Of a DNA stretch of 11,658 bases, positions 1-7,100 are shown in pieces. Every line of letters starts with the position of its first letter. The first letter of the stretch is position 1. The notes under the pieces were generated by a model. The model was given only the letters and a program-made list of their open reading frames with translations, was not told the origin of the DNA and did not search any database. Source of the DNA: JBDTRY01 sp039931435 (GTDB lineage: Bacteria; Acidobacteriota; Thermoanaerobaculia; Gp7-AA8); the NCBI GenBank assembly GCA_039931435.1, contig JBDTRY010000110.1, positions 1 to 11,658 of the forward strand, read 5' to 3'. Both the position numbers and the translations under genes were made by a program.

Positions 1-181
1 CGTTGCGCCTCCTCAACGTAGTCACCGCTATGTCTGCGTCGGCGCGCCTTGCCCTGCTCGCCGATCGCTGCGCGATCTGGTACCGATTCATCGTTTACAC
101 GCCACTAGCTCCCGGCACTCATTGCGTCCGAACAAGTTCGGCTCTATGATCCTTGGCGCTGAGAAGGCGGCTTGCCGCCTC
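1..181. repeat. Noncoding block dense in short inverted repeats
   Basis: No convincing reading frame was found here. The sequence holds a string of short perfect inverted repeats: cgttg/caacg (1-5 with 14-18), gatcgc/gcgatc with a 3-nt loop (63-68 with 72-77), ccgaac/gttcgg with a 2-nt centre (128-133 with 136-141) and aggcggc/gccgcct with a 2-nt centre (165-171 with 174-180). It also holds the 8-bp palindrome ggcgcgcc at 41-48. This density suggests a structured intergenic element or dispersed repeat, possibly continuing left of the window edge. No second copy occurs in the window, so calling it a repeat is inference. The stretch from 182 to 272 shows nothing recognisable. Confidence 0.35.
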
Positions 182-272
182 ACCGCATGACTAGTCGAAC
201 CTGTTCAGCTTTCCCTTCTCGGGTTCTGGCATCTGCTCGGTTCCCCTTCGGGTTCGCAGCCCGCTCGGCACT

Positions 273-284
273 GGAGGCTCGCTG
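273..284 (+). promoter_or_regulatory. Candidate Shine-Dalgarno and CTG start for kup
   Basis: GGAGG at 273-277 lies 4 nt before a CTG at 282-284 that is in frame with kup. The kup frame is open from 195 to 318 but contains no ATG, GTG or TTG there. The ATG at 318 has only a GGGAG 3 nt away, which is too close. Starting at 282 would add 12 residues (STNKKPRGREL after the initiator) and give 627 residues, near the usual Kup length. The same GGAGG-plus-4-nt spacing precedes the GTG start at 7101. CTG starts are rare, so this is a candidate only. Confidence 0.35.
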
Positions 285-317
285 AGCACCAACAAAAAAC
301 CTCGCGGCCGGGAGCTG

Positions 318-2165
318 ATGGTACTCGCGCTCGGCGCGTTGGGCGTCGTCTATGGCGACATCGGCACCAGCCCTCTCTACGCCGTCAAGCAATGCTTCGA
401 GGGTGTCCATGCTGTTCCCGTAAGCACCGCGAACATCCTGGGATTGCTTTCCCTGATCGTCTGGTCGCTCGTTCTCGTAATCTCCCTGAAGTATCTTTCC
501 TTCGTCATGCGGGCCGACAATCGGGGCGAGGGGGGGATCCTGTCGCTGATGTCGCTCATCCGTCCTGACCGGCCGGGCCGCAAGAAATCGCGATGGATTC
601 TGGTGTCCATGGGCCTTTTCGGAGCGGCCCTTCTCTACGGAGATGGAATCATCACGCCGGCTATTTCTGTGCTCAGCGCAATCGAAGGGCTGCACGTGGC
701 CACTCCGTTTTTCGATCCATACATCATTCCCATCACCATCGTCATACTCATCAGTCTTTTTCTTCTTCAGCGGCAGGGATCGGCAAGGGTCGGTGCGGTA
801 TTCGGACCGGTGATGATTCTCTGGTTTCTGACCATCGCCGTCCTTGGGCTCATTCATCTCCGGGAACAGCCGCACGTCCTCGCCGCCGTCAACCCGCTCT
901 ATGCCTTTCGATTTTTCGAGGTGAATCGCTGGAAAGGCTTTCTCACCCTCGGTGTCGTTTTCCTGGTGGTCACCGGTGGAGAGGCCCTGTACGCCGACAT
1001 GGGGCACTTCGGTGCGCGCCCCATCCGCATGGTCTGGTTTGCCCTGGTTCTTCCGTCACTGCTGTTGAACTATTTCGGACAGTGCGCTCTGATCCTGACC
1101 GACCCATCAGCCGCGGAGAATCCGTTCTTCAGGATGGCGCCTTCGTGGGCGCTCTACCCGCTGATCATTCTCAGCACTGCGGCGACGGTCATCGCCTCCC
1201 AGGCGGTGATCTCCGGGGCGTTTTCACTGACGCGCCAGGCCGTGCAACTGGGCTATTCTCCGCGTCTGGAAATCGACCACACCTCGAAGAGTCAGATCGG
1301 TCAGATCTACATTCCAGCGGTGAACTGGACGCTGATGATCGCCTGCATCGGTCTGGTGATCGGCTTCGGATCTTCCGGTGCTCTGGCCGCAGCATACGGG
1401 GTTGCCGTGACCACGACGATGGTCATCACCACATTGATCCTCTATATCGTGGAGAGAGAGCTCTGGCACTGGAGCAGAGCCGGAGCCCTGGCGCTTTCCG
1501 GCTTCTTTCTCGTCTTTGATCTGGCTTTCTTCAGCGCGAATATCATCAAGGTTCAGGACGGTGGCTGGTTTCCACTGGTCGTGGCCGCGTTCGTCTTCAC
1601 GCTCATGACCACATGGCGGAAGGGCCGGACGGTCCTGAACATGCGTCTCGAAGAGTCCAGCCTCTCCACGGATCTCTTTCTGCACTCGGTCGCATCCACG
1701 CCGCCTCTGCGCGTCCCAGGAACGGCCATCTACATGCATCGCAGCCGTGGAGTTACGCCTACGGCGCTCCTGCACAATCTCAAACACAATCACGTCCTGC
1801 ACGATCGCGTCATTCTTCTGACAATACTTACCGAGGAGATTCCCGAGGTTCCGGCCCTCGAGAAAATGGAGCTGGAGAACATCGGTCACGGCATACACCG
1901 TTTGATCCTGCACTACGGATTCATGGAGGATCCGGACATTCCGGAGTTCCTGTCCACGGTGATGGTGGAAGGCCAGCCATTCGCACCGATGAAGACTACG
2001 TATTTTCTTGGCCGGGAGACTCTGGTGCCCAGCCGGCGCAAAGGCATGGTCATATGGCGTGAGCGCCTCTTTGCCTGGATGAGCAGGAACGCCAGCGGCG
2101 CCGCGCGGTTTTTCCACCTTCCACCGAACAGAGTGGTGGAACTGGGCGCTCAGATCGAGTTGTGA
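318..2165 (+). CDS. kup: Kup/HAK/KT family low-affinity potassium uptake permease
   Basis: This inner-membrane K+ transporter is thought to work as a K+/H+ symporter. The 615-residue product shows Kup signatures in order: GDIGTSPLY (residues 13-21), GEGGILSL (70-77), YGDGIITPAISVLSAIEG (107-124), TGGEALYADMGHFG (219-232), NYFGQCALIL (251-260), and the QAVISGAFSLTRQA segment (295-308). About 12 hydrophobic helices lie between residues 1 and 430. A soluble C-terminal domain (about 440-615) follows, as in E. coli Kup (622 aa). The ATG at 318 is the only standard start in the open frame, but it begins almost inside the first helix. A CTG at 282 with a better ribosome-binding site would restore a short basic N-terminus. 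The gene is convergent with the EamA gene across only 22 nt. Family assignment is certain; the start is not. Confidence 0.96.
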   Translation: MVLALGALGVVYGDIGTSPLYAVKQCFEGVHAVPVSTANILGLLSLIVWSLVLVISLKYLSFVMRADNRGEGGILSLMSLIRPDRPGRKKSRWILVSMGLFGAALLYGDGIITPAISVLSAIEGLHVATPFFDPYIIPITIVILISLFLLQRQGSARVGAVFGPVMILWFLTIAVLGLIHLREQPHVLAAVNPLYAFRFFEVNRWKGFLTLGVVFLVVTGGEALYADMGHFGARPIRMVWFALVLPSLLLNYFGQCALILTDPSAAENPFFRMAPSWALYPLIILSTAATVIASQAVISGAFSLTRQAVQLGYSPRLEIDHTSKSQIGQIYIPAVNWTLMIACIGLVIGFGSSGALAAAYGVAVTTTMVITTLILYIVERELWHWSRAGALALSGFFLVFDLAFFSANIIKVQDGGWFPLVVAAFVFTLMTTWRKGRTVLNMRLEESSLSTDLFLHSVASTPPLRVPGTAIYMHRSRGVTPTALLHNLKHNHVLHDRVILLTILTEEIPEVPALEKMELENIGHGIHRLILHYGFMEDPDIPEFLSTVMVEGQPFAPMKTTYFLGRETLVPSRRKGMVIWRERLFAWMSRNASGAARFFHLPPNRVVELGAQIEL

Positions 2166-2187
2166 AACTCGCGGCGCGGCCGGTTGA

Positions 2188-3129
2188 TCACTGTTCCGCT
2201 GCCTCGTCGAACGCACTGGTGCCTGGCCGTGAACTGACGATCATCACCGTCACCACTCCTCCGATGGTCAGAGTCGTTCCGATGACGATCGATAGCGTGA
2301 CGGGGTCGCCGAGAAAGACGGCACCCAGGGACATGGACACGACCACGGCAAGCTGTGAGATCACTCCGGCAATGAGGGTCTCCACCCATCGGAAAGCGTA
2401 GGTCATGATCAGTTGCGCTCCGATCGAGAAGACTCCCACCCCGGCCAGGGCAAGCCACTCGGAGGGCGTCGGAGATTTCCATGTCGAAATGGCGAATGGA
2501 GCCGTGGCGGCGAGGCCGCAGAGGGTGAAGCTGGCGTAGATCGACCAGGAAGTCTCGGTCCGACGGGCAATGCGGATCGCCGTCACGGCTGCACCGGACA
2601 GAACTGCCGAGCAGAGGCCCAGGGCTTCCCATGGACCGAAGCCAAGAAAGATGCCGTGACCCTGTCCGCTGACGACGACCACCAGGCCGGAAAATGTAAC
2701 CATGAGCGGCAGAACGACCCGCGGGCGAATCGGCTCGCCGATGAACAGGGCCGCAAAAATCCCGCTGAAAACCGGCGCCGTATAGTTCAGCAAGGTAGCT
2801 TCTCCAACGGGGATGTGGGCGATGGCCAGAAAATAAAGCAGCACAGCGAATCCGCCGAAGACGCCCCGGTAGATCAGCAGGTCGATGCGCTGCACGGTGA
2901 AAGCGGCCCGGCGAGCCCGCGGGATGCAGAGGAACGGTACGATTGCGATCGCAAATCGCAGCATCGCCACTTGCGCGCCGCCCAGCCGTGCCGTGGCCAG
3001 CTTCGCAGAGAAGGCCATGAATCCAAAGAGAGTGGACGAGGCCACGAAGAGCAGCAGGCCCCGGCGGGCCATGCCGGGATCGAGCTGAGGAGTCTGGCCG
3101 GAGCTGCTCAAGCGGCGCGATAGTAGCAT
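2188..3129 (-). CDS. EamA/DMT-superfamily transporter (10 TM helices)
   Basis: The product is a hydrophobic membrane protein with two tandem EamA-type halves, each of about five helices, typical of drug/metabolite transporters that move amino acids or small metabolites; the substrate cannot be told. Visible family features are the early segment FVASSTLFGFMAFSAKLA, an internal LLNYTAPVFSGIFAALFIGEP stretch split between helix and loop, and the matching second-half pattern AGVISQLAVVVSMSLGAVFLGD. The ATG at 3129 gives 313 residues. An ATG at 3072 gives 294 residues starting MARRGLLLF, directly at helix 1, and is an equal alternative. Neither has a clear Shine-Dalgarno. The reading frame continues open to 3354, but that would run over the divergent acetyltransferase start and is rejected. 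It is convergent with kup and divergent from the acetyltransferase. Confidence 0.9.
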   Translation of the reverse strand: MLLSRRLSSSGQTPQLDPGMARRGLLLFVASSTLFGFMAFSAKLATARLGGAQVAMLRFAIAIVPFLCIPRARRAAFTVQRIDLLIYRGVFGGFAVLLYFLAIAHIPVGEATLLNYTAPVFSGIFAALFIGEPIRPRVVLPLMVTFSGLVVVVSGQGHGIFLGFGPWEALGLCSAVLSGAAVTAIRIARRTETSWSIYASFTLCGLAATAPFAISTWKSPTPSEWLALAGVGVFSIGAQLIMTYAFRWVETLIAGVISQLAVVVSMSLGAVFLGDPVTLSIVIGTTLTIGGVVTVMIVSSRPGTSAFDEAAEQ

Positions 3130-3213
3130 CTGTATAACGAGACGCGGCGAAGAGCACGATTGCCGATTGAGATACTTCGAAATTGGCTTCCTCTGATTCG
3201 CCGATCGGATTGC

Positions 3214-3222
3214 TGTGATACT
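3214..3222 (+). promoter_or_regulatory. Possible extended -10 promoter for the acetyltransferase gene
   Basis: TGTGATACT at 3214-3222 fits an extended -10 (TG, one base, then GATACT), about 30 nt upstream of the ATG at 3253. The -35 region at the proper distance (tgattc, 3194-3199) is poor. It lies in the 123-nt gap between the two divergent genes, where a promoter is expected. Support is weak. Confidence 0.25.
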
Positions 3223-3252
3223 AACGCCGCACCACGAACGGGATGATCGTTG

Positions 3253-3714
3253 ATGAGTGACATTGGATATCGCGCTGCGGGGATCGAAGATCTGGATGCC
3301 ATCGTTCAGTTTCAAGTGGCCATGGCTCTGGAAACGGAAGAGCTGGACCTTCATCGCCAGACGTGTGCTGCAGGCGTTCGTGCTGTTTTCTCTACACCGG
3401 CGCTTGGACGCTATTTCGTGGCAGCGGCAAGCGGTCGAATCGTGGCCTCACTGTTGATCACGTTCGAATGGAGTGACTGGCGCAATCGCCAGGTCTGGTG
3501 GATTCAGAGTGTTTACGTTGCTCCCGATTTTCGGCGACAGGGAGTTTACGCGGGCCTCTATCAGCACATCCGGCGCCTCGTCGACGATGAGGTCGATGTC
3601 GGAGGAGTTCGGCTTTACGTGGATCGCCGCAACTCCCGCGCCCAGCAGGTCTACACCCGACTTGGAATGAATGGCGAGCACTATGTGGTCTTTGAGTGGA
3701 TGAAGGACTTCTGA
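3253..3714 (+). CDS. GNAT family N-acetyltransferase
   Basis: A 153-residue cytoplasmic GNAT-fold protein predicted to transfer an acetyl group from acetyl-CoA to an amine; the substrate is unknown. The acetyl-CoA-binding motif A is visible as SVYVAPDFRRQGVYAGLY (86-103) with the pyrophosphate-binding RRQGVY at 94-99. It is followed by the N127...A130...Y134...LGM pattern of motif B near the C-terminus (VDRRNSRAQQVYTRLGM, 123-139). Length is normal for the family. A TTG directly precedes the ATG in frame (3250). ATG 3253 is chosen because a weak GGGA (3240-3243) lies at a suitable distance. The stop codon sits inside a perfect inverted repeat, and nudC starts 38 nt downstream, so the two are probably co-transcribed unless that hairpin terminates. 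Confidence 0.9.
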   Translation: MSDIGYRAAGIEDLDAIVQFQVAMALETEELDLHRQTCAAGVRAVFSTPALGRYFVAAASGRIVASLLITFEWSDWRNRQVWWIQSVYVAPDFRRQGVYAGLYQHIRRLVDDEVDVGGVRLYVDRRNSRAQQVYTRLGMNGEHYVVFEWMKDF

Positions 3715-3738
3715 CAGGCGACCGTCGCCTGTCAGAAG
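3708..3738. terminator. Perfect 15-bp inverted repeat over the acetyltransferase stop codon
   Basis: The arm cttctgacaggcgac (3708-3722) is exactly complementary to gtcgcctgtcagaag (3724-3738) around a single central base. In RNA this would be a hairpin of about 14 bp. The first arm contains the stop codon TGA (3712-3714), and the second arm contains the AGAAGG (3734-3739, last base outside) that could serve as the nudC ribosome-binding site. No U-run follows, only scattered Ts. It may therefore be a weak terminator, a transcript stabiliser, or a device coupling nudC translation to ribosomes that finish the upstream gene. The structure is seen directly; the role is inferred. Confidence 0.6.
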
Positions 3739-3752
3739 GTTCAGTTTCCAGC

Positions 3753-4661
3753 ATGGAACATTCACCAAACTTTCTGGCCGGTGCGGCCGTCGACCGCGCT
3801 GGTCACCGCCGCAAGGATGAGGCCTGGCTCGAAGCGGCCCTCACTTCTGCGGAGACGCTGCTGCTGCCCTTGAGCGGAGGACAGGCACTGGTCGGCAACG
3901 GGGAAGAGCTGAAACCTGTTCTGGTGAGCCCGAACATCATCGGCGGTATCGTTGAGCAGGCACCGGCCCTTGTGTTCCTCGGTGTCGACGGAGAGAAAGC
4001 GCTCTTCGCATTCGACGTTTCTGCCGAGGACCAACCGCTCCTGGCCTCGAAGCTATCGGAATTAGGGCGCTTCGCCGATTTCCGGGAGATCGGGGGCTTA
4101 CTTTCGCATGCGGACGGGGCGCTGATTGCGTACGCTCGCGGACTGCTGGCGTGGCATCGAGCGCATCGCTATTGCCCGAGCTGCGGTCGCCAGTCCGAGA
4201 TAACCGAAGGCGGCCACGTACGATTCTGTGCCTCGTGCAACACGCAGCATCATCCGCGCACGGATCCCGCGGTGATCATGCTCGTCAGCAGAGGCGATCA
4301 GTGTCTCCTCGGCCGTCAGGCGTCGTGGCCTGAAAATCTGTATTCCACGCTTGCGGGTTTCGTCGAGCCGGGAGAGAGTCTGGAGGACGCAGTGCGGCGC
4401 GAAGTGGCCGAGGAGGCGGGCGTGTCCGTCGGAGCAGTGCACTATCATTCCTCGCAACCGTGGCCGTTCCCGTCTTCACTGATGATCGGCTTTCACGCCG
4501 AAGCTCTGACCACGGAGATCGATTGCAGGGACGCAGAACTGGAAGAAGCAAGATGGTTTTCACGGGATGAGCTCAAAGAGCTCGTCGAGACGCGGGAGGT
4601 TCGGCTGTCGCGCCCTGTTTCCATCGCCCGCAGGCTGATCGACGAGTGGCTTCAACGGTGA
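3753..4661 (+). CDS. nudC: NAD+/NADH diphosphatase NudC (Nudix, NAD-cap removal)
   Basis: The enzyme hydrolyses NADH/NAD+ to NMN(H) and AMP, and in E. coli NudC also removes NAD caps from RNA. The 302-residue product has the family layout: an N-terminal NUDIX-like region (about 1-125), a zinc ribbon with C141/C144 and C159/C162, then the Nudix domain. The Nudix box is complete from G202 to V224, with E208, R216, E217, E220 and E221 in GX5EX7REUXEEXGU register. The NudC hallmark SQPWPFPSS is at 234-242 and separates it from generic Nudix hydrolases. E. coli NudC has 257 residues and mycobacterial ones about 310. An in-frame GTG at 3696 would add 19 residues overlapping the previous gene but lacks a ribosome-binding site, so ATG 3753 is preferred. 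Confidence 0.95.
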   Translation: MEHSPNFLAGAAVDRAGHRRKDEAWLEAALTSAETLLLPLSGGQALVGNGEELKPVLVSPNIIGGIVEQAPALVFLGVDGEKALFAFDVSAEDQPLLASKLSELGRFADFREIGGLLSHADGALIAYARGLLAWHRAHRYCPSCGRQSEITEGGHVRFCASCNTQHHPRTDPAVIMLVSRGDQCLLGRQASWPENLYSTLAGFVEPGESLEDAVRREVAEEAGVSVGAVHYHSSQPWPFPSSLMIGFHAEALTTEIDCRDAELEEARWFSRDELKELVETREVRLSRPVSIARRLIDEWLQR

Positions 4662-4711
4662 TGGGCGAGAACTCCGGCCACGAATGACTCTACGGACATA
4701 AGGAGCCGAGT

Positions 4712-5416
4712 ATGAACCTCAGAGATGCGAGAGTGCTGGTGACGGGCGGCAGTTCCGGCATTGGCTACGGAACGGCGAAATTTCTCCTCGAGCGCGGAGC
4801 AAAGGTGGCGATCTGTGCCCGCGATGAAAAGGCCCTGCGCCGCGTCGCGGAGGAGTTGGGCGCGGTCGCCATTCAGGGTGATGTCAGCAACGAAGACGAC
4901 GTGCGGCGCATCGTGGTGGAGACGGTCAGCGTTCTGGGCTCGTACAACGTTCTCATCAATAACGCCGGCTTCGGACGATTCGCGCCGCTTCTGGAGACGA
5001 CCCTCGAAGATTTTCAAAGCGTCATGGCTACGAATGTGGCAGGGGCCATGCTCGTGGCGCGCGAATCAGCGCGGGTCTTCGTGGAACAGCAGTACGGCAA
5101 TATCGTGAACATTGCCTCGACCGCCGGACAGCGCGGCTTTGCCGGGGGTACAGCCTACGTGGCCAGTAAGTTTGCGTTGCGAGGGATGACCGAATGCTGG
5201 CGGACCGAGTTGCGAAAACACAACATTCGTGTGATGGAAGTGAATCCGAGCGAGGTGGCCACCGAGTTCTTCGAGCGATCGGGGCGGGGGACCAGAGAAC
5301 CGAACCCCTCCAAACTCCGCCCGCTGGAAATCGCGCAGGCCATCGGCAGTCTGCTGGAGATGGACGACCGGGGATTCGTCACGGACGTCACGGTGTGGGC
5401 GACCAATCCCCAGTAG
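4712..5416 (+). CDS. Short-chain dehydrogenase/reductase (SDR), classical type
   Basis: A 234-residue soluble NAD(P)-dependent oxidoreductase. The Rossmann cofactor motif TGGSSGIG is at 11-18, D57 fits the adenine-ring contact (GDVS), NNAG is at 83-86 and N108 is the helix-4 Asn. The catalytic Ser is S136 and the YxxxK pair is Y149/K153, so the active-site tetrad is intact. The basic R37 in ICARDEK after the second strand suggests a preference for NADP(H). Substrate is unknown; the overall pattern resembles 3-ketoacyl-ACP reductase-like SDRs. A strong AAGGAG (4700-4705) is 6 nt from the ATG. It follows nudC by 50 nt on the same strand and is probably in the same transcript. A GC-rich hairpin follows. 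Confidence 0.93.
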   Translation: MNLRDARVLVTGGSSGIGYGTAKFLLERGAKVAICARDEKALRRVAEELGAVAIQGDVSNEDDVRRIVVETVSVLGSYNVLINNAGFGRFAPLLETTLEDFQSVMATNVAGAMLVARESARVFVEQQYGNIVNIASTAGQRGFAGGTAYVASKFALRGMTECWRTELRKHNIRVMEVNPSEVATEFFERSGRGTREPNPSKLRPLEIAQAIGSLLEMDDRGFVTDVTVWATNPQ

Positions 5417-5456
5417 AACGCCTCGGTCTATCCCCCCGGCGGCGTGAGACAGCGCA

Positions 5457-5492
5457 GCCGGCGGAGACTGCGTGGAGCGCAGCCCCGCCGGC
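5457..5492. terminator. GC-rich two-part hairpin between convergent genes
   Basis: An outer 8-bp stem gccggcgg/ccgccggc (5457-5464 with 5485-5492) encloses an inner 5-bp stem ctgcg/cgcag (5468-5472 with 5478-5482) with loop tggag. It lies 40 nt past the SDR stop and 10 nt past the stop of the convergent lipoprotein gene, where a bidirectional terminator is expected. There is no adjacent U-run; the nearest T6 is 22 nt further, at 5515-5520, inside the opposite gene. Termination is therefore inferred. Confidence 0.4.
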
Positions 5493-5502
5493 AGAGCGAT
5501 CG

Positions 5503-5913
5503 TCAGGAATTCACTTTTTTCGTGGCCGGCATGAATCCGCCAGTGCGGCCCTTGCATCCCAGCAGGTAGGGCGTCCCAGGGGTCATGCTCTCCGCGCTCG
5601 TATGGAACGAACCGTCGCGCAGGTTCACCCAGTCTTTCCCGTCGGCGCACAGGGCTCCGCGGCCGTCGACGTCACCGGTCGGTTCGAATCCGGCGGTGGT
5701 CATGGTGCCTTTGACATGGAGGGCCAGGGGGGGCTGGGACCAGACGATTTCCCGGACGGTTCGGGGGTCGGAGACGAGACGGTAATGCGTCGCGTCGGTA
5801 CGGCGCGCCGACATTCCGCTTCCCTTGTTTTCGGAGTTCATCCCCGATGTTGAGGCACAGGCAGCAGTGAAGATCAGAATGAAAGTGACGGCCAGCGGTG
5901 AGAGTTTCTTCAT
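5503..5913 (-). CDS. Small exported protein, probable lipoprotein, function unknown
   Basis: The 136-residue product starts MKKLSPLAVTFILIFTAAC, with a basic n-region, hydrophobic core and a Cys at 19. This fits a lipoprotein signal peptide, although Thr at -3 (TAAC) is less usual than Leu. The mature part opens with a Ser/Gly/Asn-rich flexible stretch (20-37). A compact region follows with WSQPPLALHVKGT, GALCADGKDWVNLRDGSF and TPYLLGCKG. C89 and C120 could form a disulfide in the periplasm. No family is recognised. The start is secure: AAGGAG lies 7 nt upstream of the ATG. It is divergent from the YceI gene across 195 nt, so the two may share regulation, and convergent with the SDR gene. Confidence 0.8.
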   Translation of the reverse strand: MKKLSPLAVTFILIFTAACASTSGMNSENKGSGMSARRTDATHYRLVSDPRTVREIVWSQPPLALHVKGTMTTAGFEPTGDVDGRGALCADGKDWVNLRDGSFHTSAESMTPGTPYLLGCKGRTGGFMPATKKVNS

Positions 5914-6027
5914 TTCATTTCTCCTTTTGAGTTCGCAACGTCCTACTGCTTTACGTGCCTGCCTGGGTGCAGTTGCGATGAAATGAATCAGTTTTCACCT
6001 TCCTGACCACTGTAACCAACGTTTGCC

Positions 6028-6055
6028 GGAACTTCACTGAACGGGAATGTTCGAG
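6028..6055 (+). promoter_or_regulatory. Possible ECF-type promoter upstream of the YceI gene
   Basis: GGAACTT (6028-6034) is a good match to the -35 of RpoE-like ECF promoters. After a 15-nt gap comes ttcgag (6050-6055), a poor match to the usual -10 (GTCTAA type). A housekeeping reading (ttgccg at 6023, aatgtt at 6046) is equally weak. The site is 54 nt before the ATG in a divergent intergenic region. An ECF sigma gene lies 3 kb downstream, but nothing ties the two directly. Confidence 0.2.
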
Positions 6056-6108
6056 GAGTTCTCGTTGTAGGAGAATGCGTGTTGAAACAAAGAAAGGGAC
6101 CCACGTCC

Positions 6109-6705
6109 ATGATCCGTAAACTGCCTTCGGCACTCATCCTTGTTGCCCTCTTCAGCGTCTCCGTCTCTGCTCAGACCTACACGGTGGACAAGGCTCACTC
6201 GTCAGCCGGTTTCGAGATTCGTCATCTTCTTTCGAAGGTTCACGGACGTTTCAGCGATTTCGCCGGGACGATCAACGCAGACTTCGCCAATCCCCAGAAA
6301 TCTACGGTGGAATTCACAATCAACGTGAAGAGCATCAACACCGACAACGATCAGCGCGATAACCACCTCCGCAGCAGCGACTTTTTCGACGTCGACAAGT
6401 TCCCTCAGATCACATTCAAGAGCACCAGCGTAAAGGCTGCCGGCAAGAATAAATACGACGTGACGGGTGACTTTACGATGCGTGGAGTGACGAAGGTCAT
6501 CACCCTCCCGGTTACCTACCTCGGCAGCATGAAAGATCAGGGCGGGAAGGTCCGTGCCGGTTTCGAGACCGCCATCGAGTTGAAGCGCTCCGACTACGGC
6601 ATCGTCTGGAACCGGGCACTGGAAGGCGGCGGGTACCTGCTCGACGACGAGGTCGACATCCAGATCAGTATCGAGGCCCAACAGGCGGCAGCAACGGCGA
6701 AGTAG
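6109..6705 (+). CDS. YceI family periplasmic protein
   Basis: YceI proteins are lipocalin-like beta-barrels that bind isoprenoid-type amphiphiles in the periplasm; the ligand here is unknown. The 198-residue product begins with a clear signal peptide, MIRKLPSALILVALFSVSVSA, with likely cleavage before Q22. The mature protein shows family blocks in order: DKAHSSAGFEIRHL (27-40), GRFSDFAG (46-53), RDNHLRSSDFFDVDKFPQIT (83-102), YDVTGDFTMRGVTKVITLPV (116-135) and the closing RSDYGIVWN (160-168). Length is typical. ATG 6109 is chosen because it gives a standard signal peptide. An upstream in-frame GTG at 6079 has a good AGGAG (6069-6073) and would add ten polar residues, so it remains possible. 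The gene stands alone, followed by repeat copy A. Confidence 0.94.
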   Translation: MIRKLPSALILVALFSVSVSAQTYTVDKAHSSAGFEIRHLLSKVHGRFSDFAGTINADFANPQKSTVEFTINVKSINTDNDQRDNHLRSSDFFDVDKFPQITFKSTSVKAAGKNKYDVTGDFTMRGVTKVITLPVTYLGSMKDQGGKVRAGFETAIELKRSDYGIVWNRALEGGGYLLDDEVDIQISIEAQQAAATAK

Positions 6706-6791
6706 CGGGTCGTTGTCGCCGCCACAATCCCGGTTCGGGGTAACGGAGGACCAGCGCAGGAGGTCGTTGCGGGGAAAGAGGTCGCTAAAAT

Positions 6792-6977
6792 GGCGTGTCA
6801 TCCCGAAGCGAAGCGAGGTCTCCCGCGCGTGTAAAGACGGCTGCGCTTACACGTGCGGGAGATCCCTCCTCGCTCCGCTCGTTCGGGATGACATGATCGT
6901 CGGCCAGCAGGGGCGTTTCATCAGAATAGTCGGGCCGGAATCGTCGAACGAAGTATCTCTTCTACCTACCGGTTGCC
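6792..6977 (+). repeat. Composite REP-like repeat, copy A
   Basis: The first half is a long imperfect inverted repeat. Arm 6796-6834 (opening tgtcatcccgaagcg) pairs with 6847-6893 (closing ttcgggatgaca), with a loop near 6835-6846. The arms include cgcgtgtaa/ttacacgtg and tctcccgc/gcgggaga. A non-palindromic tail (6894-6977) follows, containing gggcgtttc and ending tctacctaccggttgcc. The same head-plus-tail order recurs in copies B and C. Open frames crossing it give the REP-derived peptide RSLLAPLVRDDM and are not genes. It lies 86 nt after the YceI gene. Such elements typically form stable RNA hairpins at 3' ends; role here unknown. Confidence 0.85.
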
Positions 6978-7071
6978 CCTACAAAAATCCGTCGCTCGCT
7001 GCGCTTTCTCTGTCGCTCCGCCAGATCCTGTTTCGTGCAAACATGGAATCACTTTCGCACAGCCTGCCTTT

Positions 7072-7090
7072 GCTCGCCGTTTCGGTGAGC
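7072..7090 (+). promoter_or_regulatory. Hairpin just before the ribosome-binding site of the nuclease-like gene
   Basis: gctcgccg (7072-7079) pairs with cggtgagc (7083-7090), 8 bp including one G-U, around a TTT loop. It ends 1 nt before the GGAGG (7092-7096) used by the GTG start at 7101. It could affect initiation or be incidental. The rest of 6978-7071 shows no recognisable element or promoter. Confidence 0.35.
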
Positions 7091-7100
7091 TGGAGGACCC

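Noticed and set aside
86..104. Reverse complement contains gtaaacgatga, an 11-mer also found in 16S rRNA
   Set aside because: The flanking bases do not match rRNA on either side, so this is a chance match and not an rRNA fragment.
180..1007. Long minus-strand open frame opposite the start of kup
   Set aside because: It lies antisense to unmistakable Kup coding sequence, is highly polar (Arg/Glu/Asp/His-rich) with no domain, and is a high-GC shadow frame. The same holds for 1224-2216 (-), 593-1519 (+) and 2150-3157 (-).
6075..6119. 14-codon ORF beginning ATGCGTGTTGAA upstream of the YceI gene
   Set aside because: It overlaps the YceI start, its AGGAG is only 1 nt away, and the peptide shows no attenuator-like codon run.
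5951..6133. 60-residue minus-strand open frame in the divergent intergenic region
   Set aside because: It covers the control region and the start of the YceI gene, with no ribosome-binding site and no recognisable sequence.
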